A stretch of DNA of 8,488 nucleotides from contig JAYUQR010000107.1 in assembly GCA_043756665.1 (NCBI GenBank), positions 1 through 8,488 of the forward strand, in the 5' to 3' direction. The notes beneath the pieces were generated by a model. The model was given only the letters and a program-made list of their open reading frames with translations. It ran no database searches and was not told where the DNA came from. Below, piece by piece: positions 1 to 7,619 of this stretch (position 1 is its first letter; every line of letters starts with the position of its first letter). The translations under genes were made by a program, and so were the position numbers. The stretch comes from STC-74 sp043756665 (lineage in GTDB: Bacteria > Patescibacteriota > Gracilibacteria > BD1-5 > UBA2023).

Positions 1-15
1 TAACAGATTGTATCT

Positions 16-67
16 GTCATTCCTGCGAATGCAGGAATCTAGATTCCGGGACTTCGCCCGGAATGAC
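16..67. repeat. Compact double-hairpin palindromic repeat (dRS3/REP-like)
   Basis: The element is bounded by GTCATTCC on the left and its inverse GGAATGAC on the right. It holds two perfect hairpins in tandem. The first is at 19-38, with arms ATTCCTGC and GCAGGAAT around the loop GAAT. The second is at 43-64, with arms ATTCCGGG and CCCGGAAT around ACTTCG. The ATTCC-N10-GGAAT form of the first unit resembles the dRS3-type repeats known from Neisseria and similar dispersed palindromes in other bacteria. Only one copy lies in the window, so its dispersed nature is inferred. It sits about 200 bases beyond the end of the large surface-protein gene, and its mirror symmetry means it could act on either strand. 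Confidence 0.6.
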
Positions 68-164
68 AAAGATGGTGTTATTTAGGTTTATACACTATAA
101 TAGAGATCATTTTTTTCTTCCGCTCAATTCTTTAATTTTACAGAGACTCCTATAGGTGAACTGA

Positions 165-193
165 CAAAGAAAAGAGAGGATAAAGATCCTCTT
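165..193 (-). terminator. Probable intrinsic terminator of the surface-protein gene
   Basis: Read on the minus strand, a 7-bp stem (AGAGGAT / ATCCTCT) closes a CTTT loop and is followed at once by the T-rich run CTTTTCTTT. It lies about 80 bases beyond the TAG stop of the large surface-protein gene, in the right orientation to end its transcript. The stem is short and only moderately GC-rich, so strength is uncertain. Confidence 0.5.
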
Positions 194-269
194 CAGCTTT
201 TTCTATCTTAATAGTGAGTCAAAAATTTCCATTCTGATAAAAGTATACTCTCACCAACAACTCACATTT

Positions 270-3200
270 CTAGTACGTCAGATTGAGTCCGAACTGGAGC
301 TTCCCGAGATAGTCCCCAGATAGGATATTCACATTTGGATTCACCCCATACTTCAATCGATATATGAAGGTATTTCTCTGGCCAGATTGATCGATATTTT
401 TGGCTATATTCGCGAGTGTCTGCCCAGTTCCATGGGCTGTTAATGATCCAGAATAACTCACTCCATTATAGAGATCATATCCCCATCCATCGGTCCCATT
501 CCAGACCGTGATCGTTCCACTTCAGAAGATGAGGTCTTGCGTCCTGATCATGGAGAGGTTGATCCCGGCTCAGACAGTTTGCATGGTTATGATGAGCTCA
601 CCACTGCCGAAGCTCGTAATATTCGTCTGACCTCCTCCTATATCATAGAGAGGGGCACTGATCGTCCAAGTGATCGCATCGACGAAGAGGGTCGTACTCT
701 GTGTTGCCCGATTCGCACTGGTATCACTGACAATCTGATCGAATCGGTATTTCCCGAATGGCAGATCCGTGATCTGGAAAGTCCCTGTACTACTTGTCGC
801 GGAAGTGAGAGTCGCATAGGTTCCTGCGAGATCGGTTACATTCCAGGTCGATGACCCAGTATTCCAGGAATATATCCCGAGAGCGACAGATCCAGTATTG
901 ATCGCAGACCCTGTATCTGCATAGGAAAAACTATAGGAAAATGTTCATTTTGGTATCAGTGTCCCACTCGCGATGTTCGCATTCGATATGACAGGTGGAG
1001 TCGTATCGACACTGACTATTTTTGCGAAAGAGACAGAGTGCATATCAGCGATATTGAGAGAAAAATCCCAAGTATTCGTTCCGGTACTGTAGGTTCCTGT
1101 ATAGGCAACGGTTCCTGTGACGAATGTGCCATCTGCATCGGTGAGGAGCATGAGAGGTGCGACAAAACCTCCCGCAAGCGCACTGGCTGGATAGGAAATA
1201 TTCACCGTTCCGAGGTCTCCATTTTTTTCCTGGAATTGCCATATACGAGAAATACGTTGGTATCCAGTCGGTGCATCTGTCCCAGTGAATGCTGATATCT
1301 GAGCACCATCATGACCCCACATGAGTGCCATACGGTTGGTGGCGATACTCGATTTCCAGCCGATAATATCTCCAGTATTTGTCACCGACTGTGATCGGAG
1401 CTGACTCAGTCCACTGGCATCATCTCGACCAATACCAGCTATATTATTTTTATTCACTCCCGCACTCGCAGCATTCCATATGATACTCGCATTCGAGAGT
1501 ATGTAGTCTGTAGCAGACGTTTGATCGAGAGTGATACCGTATTTTACCGCGAGGTACGACTCGACTTGATTCTGTTGAGATAGGGTTATCGATGTCGGGT
1601 AGATGATCACCTCAGCAACATTCGTGAGGGTAGAGTTCGTATTCCCAATGCGTCATATCCCTATGTTGTTCACAGTAAATTGACTGGTATCTCCACTCGT
1701 CAAGAGTGATTGTCCGTTCGTATATCCAGTCGATGCTCATGCGACTTGACGTATGGTAGAGGTAATTGCTGGAGTGTCTGGTGACCTACGGTTTGCAGCA
1801 CTATAATATACAGTATTTGTGTAGCGCATCCATATATCAGTCGTGGGAGTAGTAGTCCAGGAACGAGCCTTGTTCGTCACCGTCTGTGTCCCCATGAGGA
1901 ACTGTCATCATGTGCCGATACGAGAAACGACGAATATCGAATTTGCTCGAGTCGGGAGACTGAGAGTATTATTCGTATTGAGTGATGCGTTATTGAAGAA
2001 GAGTGTTGCATTTCCATTGAGTGCATTCACCGGATCGTAGGTAACAGTACCGAGTCCCGTTACGGCATTCGCAGCAGCACCGAGAGTTCCACTATTGGTC
2101 CAGGTGGTGATAATACACCCTGGAGTTGTGCAGTTTGTTCCAGTATTTGCTCGGAGCCAGAGCGTACCACCAGCGACTCATCCTGGTGTAGCTGTAGCTG
2201 CACCACCGACGACACTGTTTATGGCGAATGCTGTATTATTAGTCACATTGGAGTCTCATGGATTGGATATCGCGACGTCGAATCTGACACTCGTCCCACT
2301 CGCAGCGAGAGTCGGTGTTACGGGAATCCTGACCGTATCCGTACCGAGAGATGCAGCTATTGCAGTGGTTTTGGTACAGGTAACCCCCGTTCCTATCTGT
2401 GCCCCACATGACCATCCATTATCAGAAAATGATGAGGTAGGCCCTGTTATATCCGCAGGGACCGTAAGCACGACGGTATGGACGCCACTCGAGGCGATAT
2501 TTCCTGCATTTGTCACGGTGATCGGGAGCTGTGAGAGGAGATAGGTCGTGAGAGGTCATTCTGGTTGTCCGATACCTGGGATGAGATCGGGAACATTGGC
2601 TGCCACATAGGGGAGGACTCTCCACTCTGTAGAGCCACTATAAGTGACGTTTGCACCCGTTCAGAAGTCCCAATTCACTCAAAATCAAAAATCGGCAGTC
2701 GTATTCTGTATAGTATTCGCAAAATCAGTTCCTCCCGTGATACGTGTTGCCAGTGTGCTGTAGACTCATGCCTCATATCCCGTCCAGGCTGGACCACTGA
2801 GATATCGAAATGCAGAGAGGACATTCGTTGTATTATCATAGACTCCCATCGTCTGCCCACCGTTCATCGTATAGTAGCCGACATCGTTCGTATCTGTACC
2901 AGCCACAGCACTATCATTCGCCATATAGAAACGAATATTTTCCGTATTTCCTGTTGGCACGATCACACGATAATTCCAGGTAAAGTACTTATTCGGAGCG
3001 GTATAGGACCAGTCAATGATAAGCGTATATGTGAGACTTCACACGACTCGAGTCATGGTCGATGTCGCAGTATAGGTATTTCCATTTGTTGACCCTGTAG
3101 TGGACTGGGTCGACCATGCAGTGGCCGTCACACCATCCACTCCATTTCCATATGTGGTTGCACCGATCCTGAGCATTGCCCAGAGTGCTGGGAGACCACA

Positions 3201-4148
3201 ACCCGTTGCTGCGGGATTCCCTTGATAGATCTGAGTGAGATTATTATAGTAAATCTGGAGCTGTGCACAGTCTCCGATGATGAGTCTGAGATCATTGGAC
3301 CCAGCAGTACCACCACTCGGATTCATCGTGAAACTCGAAGCACCACAGGTATAGAATATAATCTTCCCTCAGCGAACGATCGCGGTATTCCCGGGTTTTG
3401 TCGCAGTTCCATCCGGATTACATCCAGAATCTCATGCAGATGTGAGTCCAGCAGTATTGAAATCTGTATCTCCCGCATGCAGGACAAAAATATCGAGCCC
3501 TATTCCGTCGGACATATTCGGCGTATTTACCGTGATTGCAACTGGTTTTGAGAATATGAGGTGTTCTCACTCAATCCCGAACTCGAATGCAAAAGGACTG
3601 ATCATTCCACTGTCGAAAAGGACTCATTTCTTCCCACGTTTCATCTTCTCCATGATTTTCTTCACGGCTTTTTCCTTATTCACGGCGGATATCTCATGGA
3701 TACCGATCGCACTTGGATTGATTGTACGTTTATTTTTCTCCTGTATCAGCGTTTCTCCTTGGAGATTTGTTTCGATGCTATTTTTTTCCATTCAGGCGAC
3801 AGTGTTTCTCATTCGAGCTGGTTTTTGAAGAGAAAAATCCTTCATCATCGCATCAGGAGCATCGAGACTGGATCTGAGTGGAGGTTCTTTCGTTTCTGTA
3901 CTCGTGGCGACATAGGTTCCACGATCAGCCATCAGTGATATGATGGATTCTGATGCCCCATCCTCATCGAGTTCTACACTGAGGGTTTCCTGACTGGCTT
4001 TGACCTCATTTGGATTCATGTAGTAGCTTGGGAGCTCTTCTGGACTATGCATGAGGGAGATCTCATCCGCGAAAATACTTTCCCTCAGCGAGGAAAAGAG
4101 AAGGGCAATAAGGAGGATGAGGGCGGGGAGTCTTCGAAAAATCTTCAT
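270..4148 (-). CDS. Giant secreted multi-domain surface/adhesin-like protein (UGA read as Gly)
   Basis: This is one continuous frame of 1292 residues when UGA is glycine. It contains 20 in-frame UGAs and no TAA or TAG before the final TAG. A signal peptide is clear: MKIFRRLP, a leucine/isoleucine-rich core, and likely cleavage after A27 (IFA/DE). Residues 28-175 are charged and lysine-rich, perhaps disordered. A region at about 180-230 holds EFGIEGEHLIFSKPVAI and SDGIG. A beta-rich, Thr/Asn/Gly-rich stretch follows (about 270-530). Residues 540-643 look like a DUF11-type repeat (ITVTNAGN, GWSC, VTCT, VRIPVTPT). Residues about 660-1010 resemble the concanavalin/LamG-like domain found in large surface proteins (LWLRANTG, YLAVKYGITL, IAGIGRDDASGLSQ, YQRISRIWQFQE). 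At 1047, VDTTPPVIS begins an Ig-like domain. The C-terminal domain (about 1190-1292) ends in a beta strand with a terminal Tyr. No LPXTG motif or C-terminal membrane helix is visible, so anchoring is unknown. Secretion and surface location are inferred from the signal peptide and domain style; the ligand is unknown. Confidence 0.85.
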
Positions 4149-4185
4149 ATATGCTCACTCTAGCATTCCTCATGTCCGAACTCAA
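4149..4185 (-). promoter_or_regulatory. Possible promoter of the surface-protein gene
   Basis: On the minus strand TTGAGT (-35-like, 4 of 6 matches) is followed after 17 bases by TAGAGT (-10-like, 4 of 6), which lies only 8 bases before the ATG at 4148. If used, the transcript would be almost leaderless, in line with the lack of a Shine-Dalgarno sequence. Both boxes are weak matches. Confidence 0.25.
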
Positions 4186-4234
4186 CTAAAGCCCGACATT
4201 TTCCGGAAATTTTCTATTGACCATGGGGTATATT

Positions 4235-4251
4235 ATTTCGTATTACGAAAT
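4235..4251. promoter_or_regulatory. Perfect 8-1-8 inverted repeat, operator or weak terminator
   Basis: ATTTCGTA, one central T, then TACGAAAT form a perfect inverted repeat just past the TAA stop (4256-4258) of the cNBD-like gene and about 90 bases before the surface-protein start. A second 10-bp palindrome, TTTCCGGAAA, lies at 4200-4209. No T-run follows the repeat on the minus strand, so a protein-binding site is at least as likely as a terminator. No matching regulator can be named. Confidence 0.4.
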
Positions 4252-4255
4252 CTCA

Positions 4256-5065
4256 TTATTTTCTCCAGGTTTCCTCGATGATCCGGATGCAATTCGGAAC
4301 AATATCGGTCGTGATGCGTTTCACATACCCAGGTATTCGCGTCGAATCCGTGATATAAATGAGAAATCCATAATTGACACCGCGGGATGTCAGGGAGAAG
4401 ATATGCGCATGCCCTTCGCCGAGAAACCCAGATACCTGAGTATAGGGGGTGTTGATATAGAGTTGCATATCGATCTTCTCATTGACAGGCGCTGATCAGA
4501 GGCTTGATCGATACTTCAGAGAATACACATCTTCGAGAATCTCATGACGTTCGACCCAGAGAATTTCAGGAAGCGCGAATATTTTTTTGAGCGTATCGAG
4601 CATCTTCGGGATCGATCGAGCTGGATCAGATTCGATCGTATCCGCGAGGGTATAGTCGATCGTGCGCTCTATATTGGCTTCATGGATACGATCATTGGTC
4701 GTCGAGAGACAGGCGCGCATCAGCATCTCCCGAAAGTGTGGATAGATCATCGTCATATGGGAGATATTCTTCGCATCGTAGATATAGGCCGTTCCCCTCG
4801 ACTCTGCGACGATCTTTATCGGTTTTTTGAATGAACCAAAAAATACTCATTCACCGACGGTACTCGGAGCATCTACCTGACCGACTTCATGGAGTGTTCC
4901 AAATGGACTCACAGACCAGACCGTATACCATCCGTTCGCGAAGAGATAGAGGATATGATTCGACTCATGATCGAGCACGACATCCCCTGGTTTATAGATC
5001 CTTTTTTCGATATTATGCGCCTCAGATATCGAGAGGAGTGATGCATAGAGTGATTTTTGTAACAT
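4256..5065 (-). CDS. Cyclic-nucleotide-binding-like domain protein with possible GAF-like C-terminus
   Basis: The protein has 269 residues with two in-frame UGAs (G73 and G190) and a TAA stop. Residues about 20-100 have the look of a cNMP-binding/CRP-type beta-roll: KPGDVV, then HILYLFANGWYTVWS, then STVGEGVFFG, where UGA supplies the glycine before VFFG. The usual phosphate-binding signature is degenerate: no FGE glutamate, and KPIKIVAE replaces the Arg-containing PRxA segment, so classical cAMP binding is doubtful. No helix-turn-helix is visible, so this is not an ordinary CRP regulator. Residues about 150-269 alternate helix and strand in a manner compatible with a GAF-like fold, but that is only an impression. 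It starts 11 bases after the pilT stop, so the two are very likely co-transcribed, suggesting a role in controlling pilus retraction or linked attachment functions. No Shine-Dalgarno sequence is seen; ATG is the first start after the pilT stop. Confidence 0.7.
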
Positions 5066-5076
5066 ATTTTTTGAGT

Positions 5077-6132
5077 TTAGAGCAGATCATTGATCATATT
5101 GACTCGGTCCTGATCGCGTACATACTGATCCACGATATCTCGAGAGATATGACCATTCTTATAGTGATCGATGATCGCATCATCCATGAGGATCATCCCA
5201 TCCTGTTTCGATATTTCGAGGATCGAGTACATATGCTGCGTCTCACCACGGATGATGAGATTACGGATAGAGTCATTATTGAGCATAATCTCTCGAGCAA
5301 CGATCCGTCCAGTCTGGTCTTTTTTCGGGAGGAGCGTCTGAGAGATGATTGCTGAGAGTGCGAGTGCGAGCTGTGTACGGATCTGATTCTGTCATCCTGC
5401 AGGAAAAGACTGGATAATACGATCGACGGTCTGGACAGTATCGTTCGTATGGAGTGTCGATATGACGAGATGACCTGTTTCGGCGAGTGTTATAGCGGTT
5501 TCGATCGTCGCAAGGTCTCGCATCTCACCGACGACGATCACATCTGGATCTTCTCTGAGAACTGATCGTATTCCATCGGTAAATGTGTCGAATTGTTTCC
5601 CGAGTTCTCGCTGATGGACGAGTGACTTCTTATTCTCATAGACGAATTCGACGGGATCTTCGAGGGTGATAATATGTCGTGAAGAATTCCTATTGATATA
5701 CTCGACCATGGCTGCCATGGTTGTGGATTTTCCACTTCCAGTTGGTCCAGTGACAAGTATGATTCATTTCTCATGATGGGTGAGGTCGAGGAGACTCTTC
5801 GAAAGGAGAATCTCTTCGGGTTCAGGGATCCTCGATGGAATCGTTCGAAATGATATACAGATTCCCTTAATAACTCGAGAGATATTGACACGGAAACGAC
5901 AATTTCATCGTTCGAACGAGATATCGAGCGTTTTTTCAGTAAACGGACGAGATATGAGAATCTCACAGACTCCAGCAATATCACTTCCTGATACTTTGCC
6001 AAATGCCTCTACTGGAACGATAGATCAAACTTTATCCCGTATATATGGGTAGTCATTGGGAGTCAGATGGAGATCTGAGATGGCATTTTTGATGATATCA
6101 TCGATCAGATTGAGAAATTTCTGGAGTTCCAT
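5077..6132 (-). CDS. pilT: Type IV pilus retraction ATPase PilT
   Basis: PilT is a hexameric cytoplasmic ATPase that depolymerises type IV pili and so powers twitching and pilus pull-back. This copy has 351 residues, the usual family length. It opens with the typical MELQKFLNLI start and a SDLHLT segment (19-24). Walker A GPTGSGKST is at 129-137, the Asp-box region ITLEDPVEF at 155-163, Walker B DPDVIVVGEMRD at 195-206, the His box HLVISTLHTN at 221-230, and SFPAGGQNQIRTQLA at 242-255. The C-terminal IIRGETQHMYSIL matches the PilT-type region. Four UGAs read as glycine: G36, G76 (ERGNCRF), G123 (EKGIILVTGPTG, a near-invariant Gly) and G247. Under the standard code the gene would be cut off before Walker A. 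It ends in TAA and leads a minus-strand cluster with the cNBD-like gene. Other pilus genes are not in the window. Confidence 0.95.
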
Positions 6133-6155
6133 AGGGAAAAGGAGTGAGAATACAA
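6133..6155 (-). promoter_or_regulatory. TTGTAT plus pyrimidine tract before pilT
   Basis: On the minus strand TTGTAT (6155-6150) is followed by a 12-base pyrimidine run, CTCCTTTTCCCT (6144-6133), that abuts the ATG. The same arrangement precedes pth and yebC. A possible -35, TTGTCG, lies 17 bases upstream of TGTATT. There is no purine-rich ribosome-binding site. It may be a -10 element giving a very short leader. Confidence 0.35.
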
Positions 6156-6234
6156 AAAATAGATATTGATTCGACAAGACCATCGGATAACTGAGAGTAT
6201 ACTACCATATGTATTATGGCTCGGTCAAAATTTA

Positions 6235-6266
6235 TGAATAGATGAATTACTATTCACGGGTATAAT
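6235..6266 (+). promoter_or_regulatory. Inverted repeat and -10 box upstream of pth
   Basis: TGAATAG (6235-6241) and CTATTCA (6250-6256) are perfect 7-bp inverted arms around an 8-base spacer. Four bases later comes a consensus TATAAT (6261-6266). The repeat therefore covers where a -35 and spacer would lie, the layout of a repressor or activator site over a promoter. No good -35 box is seen. Transcription from here would give a leader of roughly 45-50 bases before the pth ATG. Confidence 0.4.
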
Positions 6267-6302
6267 ATATTTTGATACGAAGAAGTTGATTTCCTTCGGC
6301 TT

Positions 6303-6319
6303 TTGTATATCTTTTCTCT
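6303..6319 (+). promoter_or_regulatory. TTGTAT plus pyrimidine tract before pth
   Basis: TTGTAT (6303-6308) is followed by the pyrimidine run TCTTTTCTCT (6310-6319) directly before the pth ATG. There is no Shine-Dalgarno sequence. The arrangement matches those before pilT and yebC and may be a -10-like box or a translation-start context. Confidence 0.35.
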
Positions 6320-6868
6320 ATGAAGTGTATTATCGGTCTCGGGAATCCTGGAAAAGAGTATGTCCATACTCGTCATAATATCGGGTATATGATGATCGAT
6401 CTTCTTCGTAGGAACATGGATTTCGGTGAGTGGAGTGATTCGAAGTTCCAAGGTATCGTATCGCTTGGTTCTTTTGCTGGAGAGAAGATACTCCTCCTGA
6501 AGCCAACAACCTTCATGAATCTCTCTGGACAAAGTGTTTCGAGCCTTACACACTTCTATAAGCTCGATCCTGCTCGAGATGTTCTCATATTATCAGATGA
6601 TATCGACATGGATTTTGCGAAAGTACGTTTTCGTACCAAGGGAAGTCATGGGGGGCAAAATGGACTACGAAGTATCATCGAGTGCCTCTGATCAGATGTG
6701 TTTTCTCGGATCAAAATCGGAATCGGACGAAATACGAATTACAGTGTGAGTGATTGGGTCCTCTCGAAATATACAGCCGAAGAACTCAAGATCATCGAAA
6801 ATGAGGTATATCAGGAAGCAGAAAAATACATACACACATGGCTATGAGACTCGACATCTTCCTCGTAA
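6320..6868 (+). CDS. pth: Peptidyl-tRNA hydrolase
   Basis: The enzyme cleaves peptidyl-tRNA released from stalled ribosomes, recycling tRNA in the cytoplasm. This protein has 182 residues. Family landmarks are all present: GLGNPG at 6-11 with N9, the catalytic H19 in HTRHN, KPTTFMNLSG at 61-70 with N67, D93 in LSDDID, and GSHGGQNG at 108-115 with N114. UGA at codon 124 (6689-6691) falls on the glycine after IIECL, equivalent to the Gly of the KLG segment in E. coli Pth, and is followed in frame by the expected RIKIGIGR. A second UGA at codon 176 (6845-6847) lies at the tlyA start codon; reading through adds GDSTSSS before TAA. The gene overlaps tlyA by 25 bases and is the first gene of a plus-strand translation-related cluster. 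Confidence 0.95.
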
Positions 6869-7587
6869 TACATCATCACTATACGCGAAATAAAGCACAA
6901 CAACTCATAGATATAGGGCTTATTTCTGTGAATGGAGTGAAGAGATTGAAGGCATCTTATACAGTTGAAATTGAGGATAGTATCACCGTATGAGAAGATA
7001 AGCGTATACACTGGGTGTCTCGAAGTGCTGCAAAACTTGATGGTTTTCTTGAGGATACCCCGGATATCTCTCTACTCTGAAAAAATTGTCTTGATGTTGG
7101 TTCATCGACCTGATGATTCACTCAGGTACTTCTCGAACGATGAGTGAGACATGTCGATGCGGTTGATGTTGGGACGGATCAGCTCCATTCCCTCTTGAAA
7201 GATGATTTACGAGTCATGAGCTATGAACAGACGGATATTCGTGATTTTGCAAGACGTTTTCCCAGATCTTCTAACTATGATGTCATCGTGTGTGACGCTT
7301 CATTTATCTCCCTTCAAGATATTTTTGCGAGTATTCTCGGACTCGCATGATGTCATACGGATATGATTCTCTTGTGGAAACCGCAGTTCGAGGTGGGTCG
7401 AGAACATCTCAGAAAGACAGGAGTTCCGAAAAGTGAGAAGGTTATTTTCGAAAGGCAAAAAGTATGGGAAAACTGCATCCAAAATAATACATGCATCATC
7501 CTGCAAAAAGAGAAATCAACCCTCACTGGAGAGGCAGGGAATCAGGAGTGGGTATATCATATTTGCAAATCAGAAAATTATAAATAA
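6844..7587 (+). CDS. tlyA: TlyA-family rRNA 2'-O-methyltransferase
   Basis: TlyA proteins combine an N-terminal S4 RNA-binding domain with a Rossmann methyltransferase and modify rRNA with SAM. In mycobacteria the targets are a 16S and a 23S cytidine. This protein has 247 residues, a normal length. The S4 domain is at 1-60 (YTRNKAQQLIDIGLISVNG), then SRSAAKL at 60-65, the SAM motif LDVGSSTGGFT at 83-93, DVGTDQL, DASFISL at 151-157 and KPQFEVGRE at 179-187. The tetrad of 2'-O-methyltransferases can be read as K64, D151, K179 and E235 (in GNQEW). Six UGAs read as Gly: 50, 79, 90, 91, 100 and 169. Those at 90-91 are adjacent and supply the GG of the SAM motif, where only Gly fits the family. The start is the ATG inside the 3' end of pth; no Shine-Dalgarno sequence is seen, so coupling to pth translation is likely. 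It ends in TAA. The rRNA target here is not known. Confidence 0.95.
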
Positions 7588-7600
7588 TATATTCTCACTA

Positions 7601-7619
7601 TTGTATTATCCTCTCTCCT
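7601..7619 (+). promoter_or_regulatory. TTGTAT plus pyrimidine tract before yebC
   Basis: TTGTAT (7601-7606), overlapping TATTAT (7604-7609, 5 of 6 to a -10 box), is followed by an 11-base pyrimidine run (7609-7619) that touches the ATG. It lies in the 32-base gap after tlyA and could be a separate short-leader promoter for yebC. There is no clear -35 and no Shine-Dalgarno sequence. Confidence 0.35.

Noticed and set aside
96..101. TATAAT on the plus strand as a promoter
   Set aside because: There is no acceptable -35 box, and the only coding sequence downstream is antisense, so it is likely chance in AT-rich DNA.
2565..3092. A 175-codon open frame on the plus strand
   Set aside because: It lies wholly antisense to the continuous surface-protein frame, is rich in Cys, Ser, Arg and Ile without domain sense, and is a by-product of the codon bias of the real gene.
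4831..5355. A 174-codon plus-strand frame opposite pilT and the cNBD-like gene
   Set aside because: It is antisense to two supported genes, is dominated by Arg, Asp, Ile and His, and shows no family resemblance.
5538..6002. A 154-codon minus-strand frame overlapping pilT
   Set aside because: It is a shifted frame inside pilT, whose own frame carries all PilT motifs once UGA is read as Gly.
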